Source of the DNA: a bacterium
GTDB taxonomy: Bacteria; Vulcanimicrobiota; Xenobia; Xenobiales; JADMJV01
Assembly (NCBI GenBank): GCA_018780265.1
Contig: JADMJV010000051.1
Coordinates: forward strand, 1-47,051
Length of the DNA: 47,051 bases
Reading direction: 5' to 3'
The position numbers were made by a program, and so were the translations under genes. Numbering within the stretch: the first letter of the stretch is position 1; the number at the start of each line of letters is the position of its first letter. Positions 32,435-41,920 of the stretch are shown here, piece by piece. The notes beneath the pieces are model-generated. The model did not search any database. It had not been told where the DNA came from and saw only the letters and a list, made by a program, of their open reading frames with translations.

Positions 32435-32932
32435 ATGCTACACCAACTCGTTTTCACGTACGGCCTCCAGGCCGAGTATCTGGAAGGGAACACTCTGGCC
32501 CAGCTGTTTCGCGGGGCTCAGGGCGATGCCGAGATCAACTGGGCTGCCCTCACTTGCGAAGCTCGCTGCTCCGACCATCAGGCCGACCGCTACCGACTCT
32601 ACCATCTACCCCAACTAGAACTTTACGCGCTGGTGCTTGATCTGGACGGCCACTGGGTGAGAACCTTCGATTCCCTGCCCAACCTGGGTCAGGTAGCCCG
32701 CCTGCTGCGCGCTACGTTGACGGGTCAGACCATGGCCTCGCACACGCCCTATATCCCAACCGGAACACTAAGGACCGGATGGGCCGAACTGGAACGAGAA
32801 GTCCGCCAATGGTGGTGGGGACGACTGCTGACCAACCTGAACCGCCCGTCGGTCATCGACGAACTGACCTGCTGGCCCCAGCGCTGGGCCGACCAGGTCG
32901 AACAACTGGCCCCGCCCGGCGCTCTCGAATAA
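32435..32932 (+). CDS. Hypothetical protein
   Basis: ATG 32435 (MLHQLVFTYGLQAEYLEGNT) gives 165 residues; the frame upstream to 32294 overlaps the toxin start and promoter and is probably a shadow. It is a soluble, mixed protein with a run of Trp residues (REVRQWWWGRLLTNLN) and no known motif. Its N-terminal phrasing resembles the protein at 30923 (tyr/leu-rich start followed by EYLEG/YLEAE), so the two may be distant relatives. TAA at 32930-32932 is followed by 12 bases before the MITE-like element. Confidence 0.45.
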   Translation: MLHQLVFTYGLQAEYLEGNTLAQLFRGAQGDAEINWAALTCEARCSDHQADRYRLYHLPQLELYALVLDLDGHWVRTFDSLPNLGQVARLLRATLTGQTMASHTPYIPTGTLRTGWAELEREVRQWWWGRLLTNLNRPSVIDELTCWPQRWADQVEQLAPPGALE

Positions 32933-32944
32933 GAGCCTGGCTTA

Positions 32945-33102
32945 GGGCCCGTCCCAAAATAACATAGACACTCGGGCCATCGATCCATCCCCGCCAGCAG
33001 CGTCACGTCTCCGTTAAATATGACCCGATATTCGCCCTCGCCGCTCCTTGCTGGAGGGGCGCCTCGACGACCGGAGTGACCAACTTATTCCGGGACGGGC
33101 CC
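32945..33102. mobile_element. 158-bp MITE-like element with TTA target duplication
   Basis: The ends are inverted repeats starting GGGCCCGTCCC on both strands. Comparing the left end with the complement of the right, homology extends with mismatches for about 38 bases (shared AATAA, CACTC, TCGA blocks). Directly flanking TTA triplets (32942-32944 and 33103-33105) are a 3-bp target duplication. That fits IS5-family ISL2/IS1031-type insertion (TNA), as inference. No transposase is encoded. The right TTA is the TAA stop codon of the VWA gene. The interior has no gene. Confidence 0.75.
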
Positions 33103-34221
33103 TTAGGGTTCGAATTTGTAGCCGCGTTCCGAGGCTTGCACACGAATGGTCTTGAGCATGGCCGAATCGAGACTCTCTTTGCTCTGCTCTTTCTGGTTCT
33201 TGGCGATAAATTCGTCGCGCTTCTTGCTCAGCTCCTGCATTCGCTTCTGGATCTTCTCGCGCTCGACGCGCTTTTTCTCCACGTAGGCAACCCGCTCGCC
33301 GGCGGACATTTTCTGCATCTCGGGGGGCAGTTGATCGGCCTTCACCTTGCCCAGATCCACGCCTTCCTTCTTGGCATCGACGAGATCCCAATTGCTATTG
33401 CTGTAGTTGGCCGTGGACTTGGTGGCGGCGCGATTCACAGCCACACTGGGCGCTGCACCGGCGGCCGCCTTATCCATCGTCTCCTGACGAGCCGCACCCT
33501 CTCGACCCTGCGGACCATACTGAACATAGGTCTTGTTGACCTCGCTGCCCAAGCTGGCCAGTTCCTTATCGTAGGGCGTGGGGACATCGACCACCTTCTG
33601 GTCCTGATCGATCACCAAAAAGCGTCCACCAGCCAACTGGGCCCCGTCGTCCCAGTGTGTGCGGGCCCCTTCGGCTCGATCACCGCAAAAGATGGTATTG
33701 ATCAGAATGCCCTTCTGGCGGGCCGAAGCGCATGCTTCTTTATAGCTGACGCCTCCCTGATCGAAGGGCTCGTTACCGGCGATAAAGATGGCCTTCATAT
33801 CGTTGGCGCTGCCGCCCCACTCCAGATTCTTCAGGCTGCTCTGGATGACAGCCCCGCAATACTCCTCGCCACCGTTGGTTTTGAGGGCAAAGAGCGCTTC
33901 GGAGACGCGGTCCAGGTCGGTGGTAAAAGGCAAGATACGGCGCACATAGTTCTGCTGCACCGACAGTCCGTCATTGCCGTATTCGTAGAGGGCCACTTCC
34001 AGTCGCGGGGCCACTCCGTTCAGTTCGGCCTTGCTCAGCTCGTTGACAATCTTCCAAAGCTGATTCTTGGCCTGCACAATCAGACCATCCATACTGTTGC
34101 TGGTGTCCAACAAGATGGCCACCTTGACCAGCGGCGGTTTGGGGTCTTTCTTGGCCTGGGCCAGCATCGGTGCTCCCAACAAACTCAGGCTCATCAGCCC
34201 GGCCAGCAATGTGTTACGCAT
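33103..34221 (-). CDS. Secreted VWA-domain protein
   Basis: The 372-residue protein has a signal peptide (MRNTLLAGLMSLSLLGAPML then AQA) and a VWA domain beginning VAILLDTSNSMDGLIVQAKN, with MIDAS DTSNSM, and later KAIFIAGNEPFDQGGVSYKE. The C-terminal ~110 residues are Lys/Glu-rich and probably coiled coil (VAYVEKKRVEREKIQKRMQE). It would sit in the periplasm or outside. It follows pbpC (72-base gap), with AGGGGG 8 bases before ATG 34221, so it is probably the third gene of the yfhM-pbpC operon. The TAA stop is the TTA flanking the MITE-like element. Confidence 0.75.
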   Translation of the reverse strand: MRNTLLAGLMSLSLLGAPMLAQAKKDPKPPLVKVAILLDTSNSMDGLIVQAKNQLWKIVNELSKAELNGVAPRLEVALYEYGNDGLSVQQNYVRRILPFTTDLDRVSEALFALKTNGGEEYCGAVIQSSLKNLEWGGSANDMKAIFIAGNEPFDQGGVSYKEACASARQKGILINTIFCGDRAEGARTHWDDGAQLAGGRFLVIDQDQKVVDVPTPYDKELASLGSEVNKTYVQYGPQGREGAARQETMDKAAAGAAPSVAVNRAATKSTANYSNSNWDLVDAKKEGVDLGKVKADQLPPEMQKMSAGERVAYVEKKRVEREKIQKRMQELSKKRDEFIAKNQKEQSKESLDSAMLKTIRVQASERGYKFEP

Positions 34222-34293
34222 ACAAAAACCCCCTGGGTAAAATTTTCACGAGGGGCCAAGTCGCTGCCGGTCCGGCTTTATTCCCCCCAATTT

Positions 34294-36351
34294 TCAGCGC
34301 ACCGAAAAATGCACCGAGTGGCCGGGGATCTCGGCCACATGCAGCCCCGGTTGCAGGGGCCACTCCCCCTCGGGCACCGGCTTGCCGTCCACCCGCCAGC
34401 GAGTGGGACCGCTGGCCGTCAACTGCAACGTCTGAAAACGGCGGGCCAGATTAGGATCGATCACAAAGTGGTCGCCCTCGGCGGGAAAGGTAATCTGCAA
34501 AGACTCGGCAGGGCGCTGACAGTCACACACCTGGCTCGGTGGCTCCCATTCCGGCATACGGCCGGGGCAGTGCGGACCGGCCGCCAGTCCCGACTGGATA
34601 CAGATCAGTCCCCGACGCAGCCCGCCCGGCGGCGTAAAGGGGGCAGGTCGACTGGACCTGTGCAGGGCCAGCATGACCTCGCGAAAGAGGGGACCGGCAC
34701 CGGCCACTCCCGAGACGTCGTGCATGGCCTGTCCGCCGGTATTGCCAGCCCACACCCCTACCGTATAGCCCGTGGTGTAGCCCAGCGTCCAGTTGTCGCG
34801 ATAGGCTCGCGAGGTGCCCGTCTTGACCGCGCACGGAAAAGGCAAAGAGAGCAACGAATCGTGTCCAAAGGCGGGAGCGCGAGCGGCCGGGTCGGAGAGG
34901 ATGTCGGTGAGAAGAAAGGCGACCCGCGGCGAAAAAATCTCCACCTCGGGCACCACCTCCGCGGAGGGCCACCATCGGATCGGGCCGTAGCGACCCCCCC
35001 GGGCCAGCGCACGATAAGCGTTGCAAAGCTGCAACAGGTCCACCTCGCCTGAACCAAGCGTCAGGGACAGGCCATAATGCTGAGCCGGGCGTTCGAGCGA
35101 AGTGAGACCCGCCGCCCGCAATCGCTCGAGCAGAGACCCAATTCCCAGTTCGTGGGCCAGGCGCACGGCCGGCACATTGTAGGAACTGGCCAGAGCGGTG
35201 CGCAGCCGCACCCGACCGTGAAAACGGCCGTCGTAGTTGGTGGGCGCAAATTCACCGGCTGCGGTGGCATAGCGAACTTCTTCGTCAAGCAGAATACTGG
35301 CCGGGCTCATGCCCCTTTCCAGCGCTAAGCCGTAAGTAAACGGCTTGAGAGCGGAGCCGGGTTGACGCAGCGAGGTGGCCAAATTGACCTGGCCGGCGTT
35401 GGCCACGTCAAAAAAGTCGGGCGACCCCACCAGCGCGCGCACTTCGCCGCTGGCATTGTCCAACACCACCACGGCCGCACCGTTCATGCCTCGCGGCCGC
35501 AAGGTTTCCACCTGAGCCCGCACCAGTCGCTGCACTTCATCCTGCAAGGGCCCGTCCAATGAAGTACGCAGGCTGGAAGCCAGAGAGGGTTGGGCCTGCA
35601 AAACCAGTTCACAAAAATGGGGTGCGCGGAACTGCTCGGGGTGCGCCCCCACCTCCAGTCGCTCGGACAGGGCACGCTGGTAGGCCTCATCCTCGATCAT
35701 GCCCAGCTTAACCATGCGCTGCAGAATCCAGCGCTGACGCTGAATGGCCCGCTCCGGTTGACGCAACGGGTCGTACAGCGCGGGCCCGTTGGGCACCCCC
35801 GCCAGCAGGGCGGCCTGGGCCAAACTCAGGGCGGCCGCCGGGCGGCCAAAGTAGTAGCCAGCCGCGCTCTCAATGCCACGGGTATTGTTGCCGTAGGGCA
35901 CCAGTCCCAGATAGAGCTCGAGAATCTCGGCCTTAGCAAGCATGGTCTCCAGCTTCAGGGCGCGCAGCCCCTCCAGGGCCTTGCCTCCCCAACCAGGCGA
36001 ACGTCCGCACAGATTGGTCACCACCTGCTGGGTCAGCGTAGAGCCACCCGAAACCACCCGCCCGGCCCGCAGGTTGCCCAAGGCCGCCCCGGCGGTGGCG
36101 CTGAGATCGACGCCCCAGTGGCCATAAAAGCGATGATCTTCGGCGGCCAGCGTGGCCTGCACCAGGTCGGGCGACACCTGCTCCAGGGACACCCGGCGCC
36201 CCTCTACCCCAACCTCGCGCAAGGGCCGTCCCTGGCGGTCCAACAAAACCATCGAAGAGGTCGTCGCTGGCAGAGGCAGGGGCACCAGCCATAGAACCAA
36301 CCGGAAGGCCAGCGCCGAAGCCAACACCAGCAGCAGCAGGCGTCGAATCAC
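34294..36351 (-). CDS. pbpC: Penicillin-binding protein 1C
   Basis: The 685-residue protein has an N-terminal TM helix and a GT51 transglycosylase with EDHRFYGHWG (catalytic Glu) and GGSTLTQQ. It then has a transpeptidase with SxxK in PGSALKPF, SxN in SSYN and KTGTS. The C-terminal ~90 residues are the BiPBP_C domain (FPAEGDHFVIDPN). PbpC polymerises and can crosslink peptidoglycan; the E. coli enzyme is a poor transpeptidase. It overlaps the yfhM stop by 4 bases, the usual yfhM-pbpC pair. All catalytic motifs are intact. Confidence 0.95.
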   Translation of the reverse strand: MIRRLLLLVLASALAFRLVLWLVPLPLPATTSSMVLLDRQGRPLREVGVEGRRVSLEQVSPDLVQATLAAEDHRFYGHWGVDLSATAGAALGNLRAGRVVSGGSTLTQQVVTNLCGRSPGWGGKALEGLRALKLETMLAKAEILELYLGLVPYGNNTRGIESAAGYYFGRPAAALSLAQAALLAGVPNGPALYDPLRQPERAIQRQRWILQRMVKLGMIEDEAYQRALSERLEVGAHPEQFRAPHFCELVLQAQPSLASSLRTSLDGPLQDEVQRLVRAQVETLRPRGMNGAAVVVLDNASGEVRALVGSPDFFDVANAGQVNLATSLRQPGSALKPFTYGLALERGMSPASILLDEEVRYATAAGEFAPTNYDGRFHGRVRLRTALASSYNVPAVRLAHELGIGSLLERLRAAGLTSLERPAQHYGLSLTLGSGEVDLLQLCNAYRALARGGRYGPIRWWPSAEVVPEVEIFSPRVAFLLTDILSDPAARAPAFGHDSLLSLPFPCAVKTGTSRAYRDNWTLGYTTGYTVGVWAGNTGGQAMHDVSGVAGAGPLFREVMLALHRSSRPAPFTPPGGLRRGLICIQSGLAAGPHCPGRMPEWEPPSQVCDCQRPAESLQITFPAEGDHFVIDPNLARRFQTLQLTASGPTRWRVDGKPVPEGEWPLQPGLHVAEIPGHSVHFSVR

Positions 36352-39300
36352 TGAACGATCACCTGGTCGCCGGCGCTGCGGCCATAGACTTCGGGGGAAT
36401 ACATGGCCTCCACCAGAGTGGGGGGCATGGCGTAGCGACCCGGAAAGGCGGCCCGCAGGTAGTAAGTGTAGCGATGTACACCGGCAGTGAGCACGTCGGC
36501 AAACAACAACACTCGATCATCATAGATCTCCTGGCGTTGAAAGCCTCCCCACCAGGGCCGATCTTCTGCCTGCCCCTGCAGGTCCAGGTCGGTGCGCTCG
36601 GTGGCGAAGTTGCTCTGCACCACCTCCATTCCGGCAGCCACGGGATCGTTGACCACCACATAGACCTGCTCCTGGGCGCTGCTCACCAGCAGTCGTACGC
36701 GCAGCAGCGTACCGGCCGGATAGCGGCCCGAGGGGTCGGGTTTGCCCTCGACGGGCTCTATCCATTTGCTCACCGACAGGCCCGCGTCCACCGGGGCCGG
36801 GGCAGTGGCTGAAGCGTAGCGCAGCATGGCCGACAGATGCAGTGTTCCTGTTCCCTGTCGACTGACACGCAACGGCGCTCCACTGTCAGGCACAGGCAAC
36901 CGCTTAGAAACGATACGCAGGTCGCGCCCCAGAAAGGCCTGACGCACAGCCTCCTGGCCGGCCAGCAAGACACTGGCCTCAAAGTTGGGAGCGGCCGCTT
37001 CCTTTTTGCGATACCAACTGGAGAGGGCGGCAAAGACGGCTGCATTTTCTTGCGTGGTGCGCCAGCGCCCCTGCTCGCGTCGACTCACCAACCACTGGAC
37101 CACCTGAGCCGATTGGGGAAAATCGAAGCCGGCCTCCAGCAAGGCGGATAGTGCCAGCGCACTGGTGCGCGTGGGCGACTCGTAAATATGCGTTCCGTCC
37201 ATGGTGTCGCGGAAATGGGCCTTGCCCGCTTCCACGACGAGGTGGTCCAGCAACTGGCGAGCTACTGCTTTGGCCTGGGCCGGATGGGCCCGGCAGGCGC
37301 GCAACAGCCAGGCCAGTCCTGAAACGGGCAGCTTGTCGCGCTGGTCATAGACCAGGTTGAAGGCCGACTCGTCGCCCCGCTCCCAGGCCGCCAAAGTTGC
37401 CAGCATAAAGGCCCGGCTGGCCAGCTTCTCGCGCTCACTGTAGGGATAGGTCCAGTACTCGGCGTCGCTGTCGTCGGCCGCCGCCTTTTCCAGATACTCG
37501 AGCGCTGAGTTGATGGTGCTTTGGGGCATTTTGTAACCCTGGCTGCGGGCCTGGGCGCACAGCTGGAGGGCGTAGGCGGTGGCCCAGGGATTTGGCTTCT
37601 CGCCCGGCCACAAGGACAGCCCACCCGATCGGGTCTTTAAACCAGGCAGAGCATCCAACACCTCCTGAACCAGGGCCTGTCCCTCGGCCTTGGAGGTGCC
37701 AAACGCGTCCAGCACATCGCGGGCCACCACTATGGGGGCCACCCGCGACACCTTTTGTTCCAGGCATTCATAGCTATAGCCGCGCAGATACTCGACGGCC
37801 GGTTTGAGGCCGGCCAAGGCCGACGAAGAAAGAGCCAGGTCCAGATTGGCTGTGCCGGGCACCGCCTCGGGCGGCACCTGCAAGTTGATTTCCAGAGGCG
37901 CCTCTTCCACGCTTTCGCGGGCGGCGGCCACCTCGACCAGGCGCGGGATTCGCACCGGCAAGGTGGCCTCGATCTTATCGCTGTGGGACCCGGCCTGGGC
38001 ACTAAAGCGCAGCCGAATCTGGCCGGGTCGGGCCGCCACCAAAGGAAAGCGCACCTGACGCGACTCCCCGGCCGGAACCGCTACAGTCTGCAAATTGGGA
38101 CCTGGCAGGTCAGCGCCCTCCACCTGCAGAGTCACCTGGACGGGGGCGGCCGTGCCCGTCTGATTGTGCACCACCACGCCGGCCGTGGCCTCATCGCCCA
38201 GCGTACAAAAGCGGGGCCAGGATGGGGTTAACGAGAGGGGCCGGCTGACCCGAATGCGCCCCTCGCTGAGGCCATACTGGTTGCTACCCACCTGGGCCAG
38301 AGCCGACAGACGGAAAGCTGTCAGGCTGTCAGGAACCTGAAAAGTCACCCGCGCCCGCCCCTCGGCGTCCGTCTTCAAACTGGGACGCCAGCACGGAGTA
38401 GCCTCAAAATTCCAGCGAAAACTGCCGTCGCCGAGAGGCGTGTCCTGACGACCGTCTCCTCCCCCGCCGGGATTGCCTTTTTCTCCGTATCGGCGTTGCC
38501 CCACCACCTGATGGCGGGTCTCAGCCGTTTCAACCGACAGTCCGCGCTGCCGGAAAAAGGTGTCCATGGGATTGGGCAGGTGGTAGTCGATCAGGTTGAG
38601 CACCCCCTCGTCGGCGGCCACAAAGGTCACCTCGGCCGCCTGCCCCCGACCCTGGGCGTCCCGCACCTGCACGTCGACGGTGACCGTCTCCCCGGGCATA
38701 TAGCCGTCGTGATCGGGCTTCAAGTCCACCGACAGGCGATGCGCTCCCGAGTCCACCGGTATCTTCACCGTTCCCAGTCGGAAGGTGGGTCGGGCCAGGT
38801 CTTCCCCCAGCGCGCCAAACTGATTGCGCCCGCTGCGTCCCTGAATCAGGGCTACCGAAACAAACACATTGGGGGCGAATCTGTCCTGCACGGGGATGCG
38901 CACCACCGGGGCGCCGCCCTGCACGTCAGCCACAAAGCGTTCCATCACGCCGTCGCGCTCCACCGTAACCAGGGCACGAGCCTTAGGGAAAGGCGACGAA
39001 ATAGCCAGGCGAACCACCTCGCCCGGCTTGTAGCTGCGCTTATCCGGCACCAGGTCAAGTCGTTTGTCGCCCATAGGCCAACCCACCTCTGCATCGCCAT
39101 AAACATATAAAGCAGTGAGCGTTTCGGCCAGGCGACCGCCTTCGTCGCGACTACGCCCGCGCAACACGTAAAGACCAGGCCCCTGGGTGCGCAGGCGCGT
39201 CTTGACTTCTTGGGCGCCACTGACCAGCTGGGCTTTGCCCACCGCGATGTCCTTGGCCACGCTGATCCACTCGCTGCCCGCCCCCTGGGTGCGTCGCACC

Positions 39301-41792
39301 GAGCGGTACTCGCGACGCAGCAGTTCCAGTTCCACCGTCTTACCGGTCTGGGCCTGACCGTCAGGAGCCACTACAATCGCCGCGCAATCCACCTCGGAAT
39401 TGGGAGCCAGGAAGGTCGAGCCCGCTCGCAAGCCCACATAGAAGTTGGCCGGGTGTAACAGAACCTGCGAGCGCCCCGTCACTTCGCTTTTGTCGGCCGC
39501 ACTCACCCGGGCCTCCAGCGTTACCTGGGCCGGTCCCTTGATCTCCTGGGGTTTCAGAAGCACCTGAGCGAGGGCTGCCCCTTGCCCATCCAGGCTGGCT
39601 TCCACCTGCTCTTGCAGGCTCTCGCGGCTGACCGGGTCCTCTTCACGTTGGCGCCAATCCAGCCAGGGGTCGGGCCCAAACTGCATGGCTGGCCACTGCG
39701 GACAGGTAAATTCCTTCACCGACACCATGGCGGTCCACTTCAACGGGGCTTTGCCCAAGGGGGCCCCAAACAAGTAGTTGGCCTGAATGGGGGCGCTCAG
39801 GGTCTGGCCATAGGTCCAATCCAGGCGTTGAGGCTTGACCTTAACTTCAAACTGGGCCGGCCGATAGGCCTCCACGCGAAATTGCGTGGAACCGTTGGGC
39901 AGACTTACCTGCCAGGTACCGGTGCTGGCTTCCTTGGGGAGCCTGGCGCTAAAATCGAAATTTCCGCTGGGGCTCAACTCGGCGTCTTTCTCGAGCCACG
40001 GCTCAGAGCGGCTGTCCACAATGCCCACATGGATCGTCTTGTCTTGAGGCAAAACCCAGGCGTCACCGCGGCGCTGGCGTACGATGCCCTTGAGGTGGAT
40101 CTCATCACCCGGTCGATACAGTCCGCGGTCGCAAAACACCAGCGTCTGCCCCTGGGCCGGGGGGCTATATTCGCGTTCAACAGGGATGTATTCCACGTCG
40201 CTGCCCGTATCCGAGTCGATGACGGCCACGTCCTGGCCGCGCTGAGCGATCACGAAGAGCCTGGCCTTTTCGGCAAAGCCCAGCTTATACCAACCCGGCC
40301 CCTTGGCCAGCCCGCCTTCGTCAGTGTTGCCTTTCCAGCACACCTTGTTGTTGGAATCGCGGACTTCGATGCGAGTGTTGGCCAGTGAAGCACTGTTCTC
40401 CAGGTCGGTCACCCACACCAGCGTGTCTTCGGGCGAAAACTTGGCCGTCAGACCCATGCGCGTCACCTGGATCATGGCGCTTTTCTGGACGACCTCGTAG
40501 CTAGAACCGCTGGGTAAAATGCCCGCCTTGTCGCTGGGATCGAAGTGCAGAGCCACCAGACCGAAGCCCCCCTGCAGCAATGGACCCATATCGAAGGGTC
40601 GATAAGTCATCACATTGCGTTTGGCCTGCGACGGCACCAGCCCGTCGTAACTGGCCGGGCGGGGCAGCCATTTGCTCTCTTCATACTTCTGCAGCAGCGG
40701 CACCACGTGCTCGGCCCCAATGCGGCTGCCGCGGACACGGACCTTTTTCACGTTGACAAAGCCAAGGGGCAGTTGGGTGGGCAGGTAGGCCTCCAGGGTG
40801 CGTGCGCCAACGGGCGCCACCAGCGTGGAGGCCAGCGGGCGCGTACGCACCTCGAGGCGCCGATCGCTGCCCAGCCGATAGCCATATTGGTCGCTCAGGT
40901 CCCCCTTGACCACGATGGTGTACTTCGTGTCGGGACGCAGCTCAAAGCCCAGCCGAGGGTCTTCGGTGTAGGATCCGGGCGTCATAGCGCCTGTGTATCT
41001 GGCGGCCGGCGAAATCTGAAGCCTGCTGGCCAAATCCTTGGAACGCACGGGATTGTTGAAGCGGAAAACCAGGGGGTCACCAGGGTCATGATAGGCGGCC
41101 TCCTCCAGGGAGCGCAGTTGCAGCGGCCCGGGCACCTGGATGCCAATTGCCTGCTTTTCAGAAGTGCCCAGGTCGCCCTCCCTGGCCAGCAGGCCCGGCT
41201 TCAAAAGCAGATCATAGTGAGCCCCCGGTTTACAGGGCGCAGTGGGTTCCACCCACAGGGTATCTGCCTTGGCGCCGGCTCCCACGCGAAGCTTGGGACC
41301 GCCCTTCATCTGGATAAAGGGGGCAGCCCGCTGGGGGTCCATAGGCATGTTGAAACGGAGGACCAGACGCTGTCTGCCTTTGGACCAGATCGTCCCCGAG
41401 CGATCTTCGAGTACAGGCAGTTGGGTCCGAAAACCAAAGCGATACTCGCGGGCCAGGCTGGCGCCGCTGAGCGAGCGCGTGCCGGCCGGCACGATGGCCG
41501 TGTAACTGGTGGCCGGGCTGAGGCGGGCGGGGTAAAAGGCCAGCGTGCGCACCCCCAGCCAGCGGTATTTACCGGGGGTAGGCGGCTGTAGCTGCAAAGG
41601 CCCGTCGGCCCGCTCGGTGGCCGGACTCAGGGGCACCATCGGCTGATCGAAGGTGACCACAATTCCGTCCTCGGGGTTGACCAGGCTGACCTGAGGGGAG
41701 GCAAAAATCACCTGCAGACCGCCCGTGTCCGCGCGCAAACCTACCAGAGCGCACAGCAGTAGCAACATCAAAACCAGCAGTCGACGACCCAC
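36348..41792 (-). CDS. yfhM: Bacterial alpha-2-macroglobulin (YfhM-like)
   Basis: The 1814-residue protein has a signal peptide (RRLLVLMLLLLCALVGLRA) but no lipobox, unlike the E. coli lipoprotein. It has the MG-domain array, a bait-like region, and the thioester motif YECLEQ with Cys near residue 1343 (codon inside 37755-37766), followed by the alpha/alpha TED domain. These proteins trap foreign proteases in the periplasm using the Cys-Gln thioester. Pairing with PBP1C suggests guarding or repairing damaged envelope. GTG 41792 has GGGAGG about 7 bases upstream. Confidence 0.9.
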   Translation of the reverse strand: MGRRLLVLMLLLLCALVGLRADTGGLQVIFASPQVSLVNPEDGIVVTFDQPMVPLSPATERADGPLQLQPPTPGKYRWLGVRTLAFYPARLSPATSYTAIVPAGTRSLSGASLAREYRFGFRTQLPVLEDRSGTIWSKGRQRLVLRFNMPMDPQRAAPFIQMKGGPKLRVGAGAKADTLWVEPTAPCKPGAHYDLLLKPGLLAREGDLGTSEKQAIGIQVPGPLQLRSLEEAAYHDPGDPLVFRFNNPVRSKDLASRLQISPAARYTGAMTPGSYTEDPRLGFELRPDTKYTIVVKGDLSDQYGYRLGSDRRLEVRTRPLASTLVAPVGARTLEAYLPTQLPLGFVNVKKVRVRGSRIGAEHVVPLLQKYEESKWLPRPASYDGLVPSQAKRNVMTYRPFDMGPLLQGGFGLVALHFDPSDKAGILPSGSSYEVVQKSAMIQVTRMGLTAKFSPEDTLVWVTDLENSASLANTRIEVRDSNNKVCWKGNTDEGGLAKGPGWYKLGFAEKARLFVIAQRGQDVAVIDSDTGSDVEYIPVEREYSPPAQGQTLVFCDRGLYRPGDEIHLKGIVRQRRGDAWVLPQDKTIHVGIVDSRSEPWLEKDAELSPSGNFDFSARLPKEASTGTWQVSLPNGSTQFRVEAYRPAQFEVKVKPQRLDWTYGQTLSAPIQANYLFGAPLGKAPLKWTAMVSVKEFTCPQWPAMQFGPDPWLDWRQREEDPVSRESLQEQVEASLDGQGAALAQVLLKPQEIKGPAQVTLEARVSAADKSEVTGRSQVLLHPANFYVGLRAGSTFLAPNSEVDCAAIVVAPDGQAQTGKTVELELLRREYRSVRRTQGAGSEWISVAKDIAVGKAQLVSGAQEVKTRLRTQGPGLYVLRGRSRDEGGRLAETLTALYVYGDAEVGWPMGDKRLDLVPDKRSYKPGEVVRLAISSPFPKARALVTVERDGVMERFVADVQGGAPVVRIPVQDRFAPNVFVSVALIQGRSGRNQFGALGEDLARPTFRLGTVKIPVDSGAHRLSVDLKPDHDGYMPGETVTVDVQVRDAQGRGQAAEVTFVAADEGVLNLIDYHLPNPMDTFFRQRGLSVETAETRHQVVGQRRYGEKGNPGGGGDGRQDTPLGDGSFRWNFEATPCWRPSLKTDAEGRARVTFQVPDSLTAFRLSALAQVGSNQYGLSEGRIRVSRPLSLTPSWPRFCTLGDEATAGVVVHNQTGTAAPVQVTLQVEGADLPGPNLQTVAVPAGESRQVRFPLVAARPGQIRLRFSAQAGSHSDKIEATLPVRIPRLVEVAAARESVEEAPLEINLQVPPEAVPGTANLDLALSSSALAGLKPAVEYLRGYSYECLEQKVSRVAPIVVARDVLDAFGTSKAEGQALVQEVLDALPGLKTRSGGLSLWPGEKPNPWATAYALQLCAQARSQGYKMPQSTINSALEYLEKAAADDSDAEYWTYPYSEREKLASRAFMLATLAAWERGDESAFNLVYDQRDKLPVSGLAWLLRACRAHPAQAKAVARQLLDHLVVEAGKAHFRDTMDGTHIYESPTRTSALALSALLEAGFDFPQSAQVVQWLVSRREQGRWRTTQENAAVFAALSSWYRKKEAAAPNFEASVLLAGQEAVRQAFLGRDLRIVSKRLPVPDSGAPLRVSRQGTGTLHLSAMLRYASATAPAPVDAGLSVSKWIEPVEGKPDPSGRYPAGTLLRVRLLVSSAQEQVYVVVNDPVAAGMEVVQSNFATERTDLDLQGQAEDRPWWGGFQRQEIYDDRVLLFADVLTAGVHRYTYYLRAAFPGRYAMPPTLVEAMYSPEVYGRSAGDQVIVQ

Positions 41793-41822
41793 CCTAACCT
41801 CCCAGCCACCAGATGAGGGGCG

Positions 41823-41831
41823 ATCATAGCA
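41823..41831 (-). promoter_or_regulatory. Extended -10 of the yfhM-pbpC-VWA operon
   Basis: On the minus strand TGCTATGAT is an extended -10 (TGn plus TATGAT, 5 of 6). No good -35 is seen. Transcription would start near 41816, giving a ~24-base leader with the GGGAGG ribosome binding site. The rest of the 41793-41920 intergenic sequence shows no other feature. Confidence 0.4.
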
Positions 41832-41920
41832 CAGCCCATGGAGGCCGGATCGGACCCGGTGACATGGCCATTTTTTGGCAACATCCAGGCCGCGGCCGGG
41901 CGGGAGCGAAGAAGCAGTGA

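Noticed and set aside
33076..35052. 658-codon open frame antisense to the VWA and pbpC genes
   Set aside because: Long antisense frame caused by GC-rich third positions; it crosses a MITE-like element and two genes with intact motifs on the other strand.
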